A stretch of 37,710 nt of DNA from an uncultured Clostridia bacterium (lineage in GTDB: Bacteria > Bacillota > Clostridia > Oscillospirales > Acutalibacteraceae), in the NCBI GenBank assembly GCA_905235625.1, contig CAJOLX010000030.1, forward strand, positions 1 through 37,710, written 5' to 3'. Below, piece after piece: positions 14,936 through 22,483 of this stretch. The notes under the pieces are model-generated. The model was not told the origin of the DNA, did no database searches, and saw nothing but the letters and a program-made list of their open reading frames with translations. The position numbers and the translations under genes are program-made. The number at the start of each line of letters is the position of its first letter. Position 1 is the stretch's first letter.

Positions 14936-15491
14936 AAACTTCCTGTATTTTTTCTCTCAGAGCGATGAAATCGTCAAGCGCGGCGGGCTTGTTGTTCGGG
15001 TTTCTGAGAAGAGCCGCCGGATGAAACGTGCCCATAAAGAGAATGCCGCCTTTTTCGATGAATTTGCCGTGGTCTTTAGTCACCAAAAAGCTGTCGCCGA
15101 TAAGGCGTTTTGCCGATATTCTGCCGAGGCAGACGATTATTTTGGGGCGAATGAGCCTTGTCTGCTCGCGAAGCCAGGTTATGCACATATCCTGCTCTTT
15201 TGCCGACGGATCGCGGTTTTCGGGCGGACGGCACTTGACCATATTCGCTATATAAATGTTCTTTTTTCTGTCAAGCCCCACGTATTCGAGATATTTGTCG
15301 AGAAGCTGACCGCCCCTGCCCACGAAGGGCTCGCCCTGCATATCTTCATTGTAGCCCGGGCCCTCGCCCACAAACATAACCTCGGCGTTTTCGTTGCCAA
15401 CGCCGAAAACGAGATTGTGACGCGTTTTGCAAAGGTCGCATTTTTCGCATTTAAGGCAGTCGAGCCTCAGAGATTCCCAGCTGTCATACAT
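14913..15491 (-). CDS. Uracil-DNA glycosylase, Fe-S type (family 4 like)
   Basis: The roughly 192-residue enzyme removes uracil from DNA for base excision repair. It has the four-cysteine iron-sulfur pattern (LKCEKCDLC near the N terminus, VKCRPPENRDP in the middle, IIVCLG further on), motif GEGPGYNEDMQGEPFVGRGG, and the C-terminal motif FHPAALLRNP. ATG 15491 is chosen because GGGGTGA lies six bases upstream; GTG 15500 would overlap that site. The gene is between ribF and mnmG and overlaps mnmG. Some relatives are annotated as phage SPO1 polymerase-related proteins. Confidence 0.93.
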   Translation of the reverse strand: MYDSWESLRLDCLKCEKCDLCKTRHNLVFGVGNENAEVMFVGEGPGYNEDMQGEPFVGRGGQLLDKYLEYVGLDRKKNIYIANMVKCRPPENRDPSAKEQDMCITWLREQTRLIRPKIIVCLGRISAKRLIGDSFLVTKDHGKFIEKGGILFMGTFHPAALLRNPNNKPAALDDFIALREKIQEVCEHTYDL

Positions 15492-15533
15492 ATCGTTCAC
15501 CCCGAATTTTAAAAAAGTCGTCCGTCGGTAAAA

Positions 15534-16421
15534 TCAAAGCTGATTTTCAAAAATCTTTTCCGCCTTCTCGGCGTCGCTCTTTATCTGCGCTTTGAGAAGG
15601 TCGATATCCGAAAATTTTCTCTCTTCTCTCAGATATTCGAGCAGCTCAACCTTGACTTTTTTGCCGTAAAGGTCGCCGTCAAAGCCGAGAATGCAGGTTT
15701 CGCTTCTGAAATCCTCGTTTTCAAAGGAAGGTCTGAGCCCTATATTGGCAACCGCGGCGTGATAAACGCCGTAAAGCTCCGTTTTGCAGGCGTAAACTCC
15801 GCTTTTGGGCACGAGAAAGCCCTTGTCAAAATATTGATTTATGGTGGGGGAGCCGAGAAGCCTGCCCCGCCTTGCGCCCGATTTTACGACCGCTTCATAG
15901 CCGAAGCAATAGCCGAGCATTTCGTTCGCGAGGGGAATGTTGCCGTTTTTGACCGCTTCCCTTATGCGCGAGGAGCTGACGGGCTCTCCGCCCACGGTTA
16001 CGAGAGGAGCGATTTTAAGCTCGACTCCGTATTTTTCACATAAAGAAAAAAGAGTGGAAACGTCGCCCGCGCCGCCTTTTCCGAAATGAAAATTCTCGCC
16101 GCAACAAACCGCTCCGGCATTGAGCTTTTCGAGCAAAATGTTTTCAAAAAACGCTTCGGGGGACATATCCTTTATTTCATCAAAATCTGCGAGTCTCTCT
16201 TCAACTCCCATGCCTGAAAGCATTTTGTCGCGCAGGCTGCTCTGCAAAATTTCTTCGGGCGCTTTGCCCGCGATGGAGAGCAGGGGATGGGAGGCAAAGA
16301 GAAGCGCGCAGGGCACAAGCCCGCGCTCCTCAAAAGAGAGGGCGCAGGCAAGCACTTCTTTATGACCCTTGTGCAGGCCGTCAAAGCTGCCGAGAGCGAC
16401 GGCCGATTTTTTAATTTCCAT
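15534..16421 (-). CDS. ribF: Bifunctional riboflavin kinase / FAD synthetase
   Basis: RibF makes FMN from riboflavin and then FAD. The 295-residue protein has the nucleotidyltransferase motif GSFDGLHKGH at 12-21, the SSSRIREAVKNG block, then the flavokinase domain with GRLLGSPTINQ and VANIGLRPSFE. Length is usual. It begins seven bases after the typA stop. FAD made here serves MnmG, which is encoded two genes downstream in the same transcript, though this may be coincidence. A truB/rbfA neighbourhood, common for ribF, is absent. Confidence 0.96.
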   Translation of the reverse strand: MEIKKSAVALGSFDGLHKGHKEVLACALSFEERGLVPCALLFASHPLLSIAGKAPEEILQSSLRDKMLSGMGVEERLADFDEIKDMSPEAFFENILLEKLNAGAVCCGENFHFGKGGAGDVSTLFSLCEKYGVELKIAPLVTVGGEPVSSSRIREAVKNGNIPLANEMLGYCFGYEAVVKSGARRGRLLGSPTINQYFDKGFLVPKSGVYACKTELYGVYHAAVANIGLRPSFENEDFRSETCILGFDGDLYGKKVKVELLEYLREERKFSDIDLLKAQIKSDAEKAEKIFENQL

Positions 16422-16428
16422 AAAAGAA

Positions 16429-18258
16429 TTATTTGTTTCTGAACTGCTGTTTCATTCTCTGCTCTTTGGAGAGGATGCGTTTGCGCAGCCTCAGCGAGGT
16501 GGGCGTCACCTCAAGCAGCTCATCGTCCTTTATAAATTCCATGCACTGCTCAAGGCTCATGTTGCTCGGAGGCACGAGCCTCAGAGCGTCGTCGGAGCCG
16601 CTCGCGCGCGTGTTTGTCAGGTGCTTGAGCTTGCACACGTTGCAGGTAACGTCTTCGTTCTTTGCGCATTCGCCCACTATCATGCCCTCGTAAACGTCAA
16701 CGCCGGGGCCGATGAACAGCCTGCCTCTGTCTTGCGTGTTAAACAGGCCGTAGGCTGACGAAACGCCCGTTTCGTGCACGATTATTGAGCCTCTTTCTCT
16801 CGAATGAATATCGCCCTTGTAAGGCTTGTAGCCGTCAAAAAGCTGATTCATAATGCCGTTGCCGTTAGTGTCGGTAAGGAATTCGGAGCGGTAGCCGATA
16901 AGACCTCTTGAGGGAATTTTAAACTCAAGGTGGGTCGAGCCGCCTTCTCTCGTGCCCATATTTTCGAGCTCCGCTTTGCGCGAGCCGAGCTTTTCGATAA
17001 CGGTGCCCACGTAGTTTTCGGGCACTTCGATTATAAGCAGCTCCATGGGCTCGTAAAGCTCGCCGTCAATTTCTTTGAGAATGACCTTCGGGCGGGACAC
17101 CTGGAATTCATAACCCTGGCGGCGCATGGTTTCGATAAGAATGGAAAGAGAGAGCTCGCCTCTGCCGCTTACCTTGAAGGTGTCGGTCGAGTCGGTTTCT
17201 TCAACTCTCATGGAAACGTTCGTTTCCACCTCTTTAAAGAGCCTGTCGCGCAGATTTCTGGAGGTTACGAATTTGCCTTCCTTGCCGGCGAACGGGCTGT
17301 CGTTAACGATGAAATTCATCGAAATGGTGGGCTCGTCGATTTTTATAAACGGCAGTGGGTCAATGTGCTCGGAGTCGCAGAGCGTTTCGCCGATATTTAT
17401 GCCGTCGATGCCGCTCACGCAAATAATATCGCCCGCCTTTGCGGTTTCGCATTCAACTCTGTTAAGGCCTTCAAACTGATAGAGCCTTGAAACCTTAACG
17501 TTTTGAACCGCGCCGTCCGTTTTGCACAAAGAGGCGGTCTGATTGCGCTTAATCGTGCCTCTTTCTATTCTGCCAACGCCTATTCTGCCCACGTAATCGT
17601 CATAATCGAGTGAGGAGAAAAGGCACTGCAGGGGGCCGTCCGAATCACCGGGCGGGGGAGCTATGTTTTCGAGTATCGCGTCAAACAGCGGCTGCATATC
17701 GCCCGAGCGAGCCTCGGGGTCAAGGCTCGAATAGCCGTCTCTCGCGCTCGCGTAAATAACGGGGAATTCAAGCTGGTCCTCGTCCGCTCCGAGGTCAATG
17801 AACAAATCAAGCACCTCGTCGACAACCTCGTAAGGCCTTGCGTTGGGGCGGTCGATTTTGTTTATGACAACGACGACCGTCTTTTTGAGGCCGAGAGCCT
17901 TTTTGAGCACGAAGCGGGTCTGGGGCATACAGCCCTCGAAGGCGTCAACGAGCAGAAGCACGCCGTCCACCATCATCAGAATACGCTCCACCTCGCCGCC
18001 GAAATCGGCGTGGCCCGGGGTGTCAACTATGTTTATTTTGGTGCCTTTATAATGTATGGCAGTGTTTTTTGAGAGAATCGTAATGCCGCGTTCGCGCTCA
18101 AGGTCGTTGGAGTCCATAACTCTTTCGGCAACCTGTTCGTTTTCTCTGAAGGTGCCGGACTGCTTGAGCATTTCGTCCACGAGAGTGGTTTTGCCGTGGT
18201 CAACGTGGGCGATAATGGCAACGTTTCTCAGCAAATTGTTTTGGGACAAGAGTTTCAC
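16429..18258 (-). CDS. typA: Ribosome-associated translational GTPase TypA/BipA
   Basis: The 609-residue protein has the G1 motif AHVDHGKT at 17-24, switch [26 protein letters not shown], and the BipA C-terminal domain with [17 protein letters not shown]. BipA assists 50S assembly and translation under stress. The start is GTG 18258 with a poor ribosome site (AGAAAG further upstream); no better in-frame start is seen. It heads the typA-ribF-udg-mnmG-rsmG run. No clear sigma-A promoter lies in the short gap before it. Confidence 0.97.
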   Translation of the reverse strand: MKLLSQNNLLRNVAIIAHVDHGKTTLVDEMLKQSGTFRENEQVAERVMDSNDLERERGITILSKNTAIHYKGTKINIVDTPGHADFGGEVERILMMVDGVLLLVDAFEGCMPQTRFVLKKALGLKKTVVVVINKIDRPNARPYEVVDEVLDLFIDLGADEDQLEFPVIYASARDGYSSLDPEARSGDMQPLFDAILENIAPPPGDSDGPLQCLFSSLDYDDYVGRIGVGRIERGTIKRNQTASLCKTDGAVQNVKVSRLYQFEGLNRVECETAKAGDIICVSGIDGINIGETLCDSEHIDPLPFIKIDEPTISMNFIVNDSPFAGKEGKFVTSRNLRDRLFKEVETNVSMRVEETDSTDTFKVSGRGELSLSILIETMRRQGYEFQVSRPKVILKEIDGELYEPMELLIIEVPENYVGTVIEKLGSRKAELENMGTREGGSTHLEFKIPSRGLIGYRSEFLTDTNGNGIMNQLFDGYKPYKGDIHSRERGSIIVHETGVSSAYGLFNTQDRGRLFIGPGVDVYEGMIVGECAKNEDVTCNVCKLKHLTNTRASGSDDALRLVPPSNMSLEQCMEFIKDDELLEVTPTSLRLRKRILSKEQRMKQQFRNK

Positions 18259-18281
18259 CGGATTTCTTTCTTTTGGGATTT

Positions 18282-18303
18282 AAAGCGCCTTATCAGGCGT
18301 TTT
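18282..18303 (-). terminator. Weak hairpin at the end of the broken transporter gene
   Basis: AAAGCGCC (18282-18289) pairs with GGCGTTTT (18296-18303) around a 6-base loop and overlaps the transporter stop codon. The following T-run on the minus strand is short, so termination is uncertain. Confidence 0.35.
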
Positions 18304-19802
18304 CATTTATGACGATACCTTCGGCCTCGCGCTTTGCCTTGAGGTCTTTTATCATCTGCTCTTTCTTTTCGCCCGAAATGTCATAGAAGAACATCGGTAT
18401 CGAGCAAAGCAGCAGGCTGACGCCCGGGATGACCGAAACGAGCGAGAAGACCGCGAAATTCTGCGCGTGAGTAAGCTCGAGGGCGGATTTTACCACCGTT
18501 GAGGAATACATTTCGGTGGGGTCTATGTTAATGAGCATATACATAACGATAATGCCGCAGGTGGAGAGGGCGGAGCCGATTTTGTTTACGAAGCCCTGAA
18601 TTGCGGAGCCGAGACCGTTGTCGCGGTAGCCCGTTTTAAGCTCCAGATAATCGAGGCCGTCTCCGATAAGAGCGCCCGTAAGCACGTTGATAACGCCGAG
18701 AGGTATGCTCGAAATTATAATGAAGGGGATGCAGCAGTAAAGGGCGTAACGGGGGTTTGCGAACCAGCCGATGAGTGTTGTGAAAACGCTTGCGCCCGCG
18801 CCCGCGAGGCAGGTGTAGATGAGCAGCTTCTTGTAATCCACCTTTTTCATGAGGGTGGGCATAAGAAGCGTTGCGCCGAACATGCCGACGATCGCGCAAA
18901 CCTGGAAAATGGTTTTAACAAGGCCGACGCTTGCGTCGATAGCGGCAACCTGCTCCTCATAGGGGAGAGCGGCAAGGTCAACGCCCACGTATTTGCCCGT
19001 GGGAATGTAGAAGGCGTAGCGGGCAACGTGAATAGCCGCCGCCTGCACCATGTATCTGCCGCTCGAAAGCACGCCCATGATAAGCACGAGCATGAGGGGC
19101 TTGCAGGTAAACACGCGCTTTAACGCGGAGGGCTCGCCGGGAGCCTTCTTGTGAATGGGAGGCACAACTCTTTCCTTGATGTGGAAATAGGAGTTGACGT
19201 AAAGGATAATGCCTATCGTAACGACGGCGATCGCTATGATGAGATATTTTTTCTTGTTGTATTCAACAACGTTGGTCGTGTCGATAATCAGAGGAAGGGT
19301 AAAGCCCGCTATGAGGAAGAATACCTCGGGAAGAGCGGAGCCGACGCTGTTTATGATTTTGGTGAAGGAAATCCTTCGTGTCGGGCGTGATAACGTTGGG
19401 CAGGCCCCAGAAGGGAACGTCCGCCATTGTGTAGCACATACCCCAGGCGATGTAAACCACCGCGCAGTAAACCATGAGCTTCGAGCCCTCGAGGTTGGGG
19501 CTCAGATACATGAGAATGGTGAGCGCGGCTATGGGAATGCTCGCAAAAAGGATGTAGGGCTTCATTTTGCCCCACTTGGTGGTGTGAGAGTCAACTATCA
19601 TACCCATGAGCGGGTCGTTGATGGCGTCCCACACTCTCGCGAGCAGCATAAGGCCGAGAACAAACCAGAGGTTAAGCTGGAGCACGTTAACGTAATAGTC
19701 GCTGATGTAGCTGGACATCATCGCGTAGATCATGCCCTGACCGCCGGCGCCGAGCGCGAACATCCACAGCTCTTTTTTGCCGACATACTTTTTTTCTTCC
19801 AC
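18293..19802 (-). pseudogene. GPH-family sugar:cation symporter, disrupted by a small deletion/frameshift
   Basis: Two frames together make one transporter. The N-terminal part (from about 19802) runs KELWMFALGAGGQGM ... NDPLMGMIVDSHTTKWGKMKPYI ... ADVPFWGLPNVITPDTKD, including the GPH loop-2 motif. After 19375 this frame turns into nonsense, while the adjacent frame continues SFTKIINSVGSALPEVFFL and goes on to the C terminus at 18293. Compared with the intact paralog at 28461, about four residues are missing at the junction as well as the frame, which fits a deletion of roughly 14 bases better than a one-base error. The junction is the palindrome-like GAAGGATTTCCTTC. The start may be GTG 19802 (AAGGA eight bases upstream) or ATG 19811. 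Confidence 0.8.
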
Positions 19803-19888
19803 AGTATCCATCCTTTCAGATATGCGCATTATCGAAACGCGGAGCAGTAGAATCACTGCTCCGCAGTTTTAAAAGGCATAGTGACCTA

Positions 19889-20908
19889 TTATTCGCCCTT
19901 CATTTCAACGAGGTTGACGGTGCCTTTTACGGAAGCCTCGCTGACCTTGATGGAATCGAAAATAGCCGCTTTGATATCGTCTTCGGTAGCGCCGAGCATT
20001 TCGGCATACTTCTTGTCGATAAAGAGGTTGATGCCCATGATGTCCGCAAGGTTGTAGGGATCCATGCCGGACTCAATGCCTCTCTTCTTGTAATCCTTAA
20101 CGACTTTTATCATGCCCATCTTCATCAATGACGAAGGAACGTTGATGATTTTACGGCCTGCCATTCCTCTTGCGTCATAAACGATTGAGAGGAATTCGTT
20201 CCAGGTCTGGTTGTACACGCCGATGGGGAACGCTTCGAAACCGGGCTCTTCTCTGAGAGCGGCGCCGCAGATAACTTCGCCGACCTGGCGGCAGGTAAGC
20301 ATGGCGGTGCCTCCCTTGGGATACATAGTGGCGGGCCACTTATCCATGAAGGCTATCTGGTCGATAAGCACGGTCCAAACGGGCTTTCTGCCGGGCTGAG
20401 TGCCGAAAATGTAGGGGAGCTCAAGCACTTTGCATGAGAAGTTTTCGTCGCAGGCGTCTTCGCAGACCTTTTCCTGGTCGAGCCTTGAACGGAAGTAGAG
20501 GTTCTTATCTTCAAAATGCTCCTGAGGCATCTGCTTTGAAAGATAGGAGAAATAGGAGCCGAGAACGACGGCTCTCTTAACGCCCGCCTTTTTGCACAGA
20601 GGGAATATTCTCTCAAGGGGAGCGATGTTGTATTTGTGATAATATTCAAGAACGGGGGCGGGGAATTCAACTCTCTCGTCAACGCCCGCGGCAAAGATGA
20701 ATACGTCCTGGCCTTCGAGCAGGTCAAGGATCTCTTCGTCGGTCTTCTTGTTGATGTCGCCGATAATAAGATTCATTTCCTCGGGAATGGGAGCTCCTTC
20801 GGGAATGGGGGGCAGAGCAACCGAAGACACCTTGTGGCCGCGCTTGATGAGCTGAATGGCAGCTTCACAGCCGAGCAGACCCGTACCGCCGATCATAAAA
20901 ACATTCAT
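19889..20908 (-). CDS. NAD-dependent epimerase/dehydratase (extended SDR) family protein
   Basis: The 339-residue protein has the Rossmann motif GGTGLLG at 7-13 and the DVFIFAAGVDERVEF segment expected of extended or atypical short-chain dehydrogenases. A canonical YxxxK catalytic pair is not clear: the candidate region reads GSYFSYLSKQ, with lysine at the wrong spacing, so it may be an atypical SDR that binds rather than reduces, or uses other residues. Substrate is unknown. A strong AAGGAGG site precedes ATG 20908 and a good promoter lies at 20961-20989. It shares a transcript with the broken GPH transporter, suggesting a sugar-related role. Confidence 0.8.
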   Translation of the reverse strand: MNVFMIGGTGLLGCEAAIQLIKRGHKVSSVALPPIPEGAPIPEEMNLIIGDINKKTDEEILDLLEGQDVFIFAAGVDERVEFPAPVLEYYHKYNIAPLERIFPLCKKAGVKRAVVLGSYFSYLSKQMPQEHFEDKNLYFRSRLDQEKVCEDACDENFSCKVLELPYIFGTQPGRKPVWTVLIDQIAFMDKWPATMYPKGGTAMLTCRQVGEVICGAALREEPGFEAFPIGVYNQTWNEFLSIVYDARGMAGRKIINVPSSLMKMGMIKVVKDYKKRGIESGMDPYNLADIMGINLFIDKKYAEMLGATEDDIKAAIFDSIKVSEASVKGTVNLVEMKGE

Positions 20909-20960
20909 TTAAGTTTCCTCCTTCAATTTTCGCCTTCACAGAGCCGAAATAGTTTATTCT

Positions 20961-20989
20961 AATATATTACAAAATCCCCGTTTAGTCAA
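20961..20989 (-). promoter_or_regulatory. Promoter of the SDR gene and broken transporter
   Basis: TTGACT (20989-20984) and TATATT (20966-20961) on the minus strand, spacer 17 bases. Confidence 0.8.
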
Positions 20990-21106
20990 GAACAATATAG
21001 TGCGAAAAGCACAAAAAATAAAGAAGCTCCCGCTCAAAATCGTTCAAAAAGGCCCGGAAAGCGCCGTTTGTGAAAATTGTATAAAACAAATCTGTAAAAT
21101 TGCACA

Positions 21107-21136
21107 TTGCCTTTACTGCGCGCGCAGTGATATAAT
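21107..21136 (+). promoter_or_regulatory. rmuC operon promoter with a palindrome in the spacer
   Basis: TTGCCT (21107-21112) and TATAAT (21131-21136) are 18 bases apart. The spacer holds the perfect 14-base palindrome ACTGCGCGCGCAGT (21114-21127), placed where a bound repressor would block RNA polymerase. It is divergent from the promoter at 20961-20989. Confidence 0.65.
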
Positions 21137-21172
21137 ATGATATCTATAAAATATAATGGGAGTGTGTGCGCT

Positions 21173-22483
21173 TTGCAATATGTAATTCCCGTTATCACGG
21201 CAGCGCTTACCCTCGTTTGCATCATTTTGCTCGCCGTGCTTGCCGAAAAAAACAGGGAGCTCGGCAGGCGGCTCGACGAGCTTAACAGAAAGCTCGGCGA
21301 GGAATTTGAGCGCTCGCGCCGCGAAACAGGAGAGTCGCAGGCCCGCATGAGAGAAGAAACCGTGAGAGCGGTTGACAGCGCGGGCAAAAAGCTCGACGAA
21401 ATGCGGCAGGACAATTCCGACCGCCAGGCGCGCTTCGAAAAAGCGGCGGGGAACGCCCTCGTGCGCCTGATGAAAGAAAATTCGGAGCAAAACGAAAAGC
21501 AGGCGAAGCAGACAGCCGAGGCTCTCAGGCAAATGAGCGAGAGCAACGAGAAAAAGCTCGAAGAAATGAGAGCCACGGTGGACGAAAAGCTGAGCGCCAC
21601 TTTGTCGGAAAGGCTCGATTCCTCGTTCAAAACGGTTTCCGAAAGGCTCGAGAGCGTTTACAAAAGCCTCGGCGAGGTTAAGGAGCTGTCGGGCGGAGTG
21701 ACGGGCAGCGTGAACAGCCTCAACAGAGTGCTCTCAAACGTGAAGGCGAGAGGCACGTGGGCTGAGGTTCAGCTCGGCTCCATTCTCGACCAGACCCTGC
21801 CCGGGATGTACGAAACCAACTTCGCGCCGAGAGACAATTCGGGCGACAGAGTGGAATTCGCCGTGCGCATTCCTTCAAACGAGGGAGTAACGACCTATCT
21901 GCCGATAGACTCCAAGTTCCCCATGGAGGATTACATAAGGCTCACCGAAGCGGCGCAGTCCGGCGACAGTCAGGCGCTCGCCGCGTCGAAGAAGGCGCTT
22001 GAAAACAGGATAATCGCGGAAGCGAAATCCGTTTCAAAATATATAAATCCGCCCGTAACCACTCCGTTCGCGATTCTTTACCTCGCAACGGAAGGGCTTT
22101 ACGCCGAGGCTTATTCCTCGGCAAGCTCGGTGCCCGAAAGGGTGATGAGCGAATATAACGTGATGCTCGCGGGCCCGTCCACGATAACGGCGCTTCTCAA
22201 CTCCCTCTCGTTCGGCTTCAAAACGGTCGCGATAAACGAAAAGGCAGCCGAAATATCAACCGTGCTCGCCGCCGCGAAGCAGCAGTATGAAAAATTCGGC
22301 GACCTGCTCGCGAAGGCGCGCAAAAAGATTGACGAAGCGGGCAGCGCGCTCGACGAGGCGGACAAAAGAAACGGCATAATCCGCAAAAAGCTCGGCAACG
22401 TTGAAGAGCTTGAAGAAACGGGCGCCGAAAAAATTCTCGGTATCAACACAACGGAAATATATAAGGAGGAAGACAGCCAATGA
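21173..22483 (+). CDS. rmuC: DNA recombination protein RmuC homologue
   Basis: RmuC is a membrane-anchored protein with a nuclease-like fold thought to limit DNA inversions. The product has an N-terminal membrane helix (VIPVITAALTLVCIILLAVL), a long coiled coil (about residues 28-175), then the RmuC domain with GTWAEVQLGSILDQTLPGMYETN, PIDSKFPMEDY and INPPVTTPFAILYLATEGLYAEA. The frame is open from ATG 21137, but that codon directly follows the -10 element, so it cannot be in the transcript; TTG 21173, with GGGAG 10 bases upstream, is the more likely start. The stop overlaps the GH3 start as ATGA. Confidence 0.92.
   Translation: MQYVIPVITAALTLVCIILLAVLAEKNRELGRRLDELNRKLGEEFERSRRETGESQARMREETVRAVDSAGKKLDEMRQDNSDRQARFEKAAGNALVRLMKENSEQNEKQAKQTAEALRQMSESNEKKLEEMRATVDEKLSATLSERLDSSFKTVSERLESVYKSLGEVKELSGGVTGSVNSLNRVLSNVKARGTWAEVQLGSILDQTLPGMYETNFAPRDNSGDRVEFAVRIPSNEGVTTYLPIDSKFPMEDYIRLTEAAQSGDSQALAASKKALENRIIAEAKSVSKYINPPVTTPFAILYLATEGLYAEAYSSASSVPERVMSEYNVMLAGPSTITALLNSLSFGFKTVAINEKAAEISTVLAAAKQQYEKFGDLLAKARKKIDEAGSALDEADKRNGIIRKKLGNVEELEETGAEKILGINTTEIYKEEDSQ

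Noticed and set aside
20909-21136. Divergent intergenic gap considered as the replication origin because the coding strand switches here
   Set aside because: The gap is 228 bases, filled mostly by two divergent promoters, and shows no DnaA-box cluster or DnaA-trio. It remains only an alternative in the findings.
21137-21172. ATG 21137 as the rmuC start
   Set aside because: It directly follows the TATAAT -10 element, so it would lie upstream of the transcription start.
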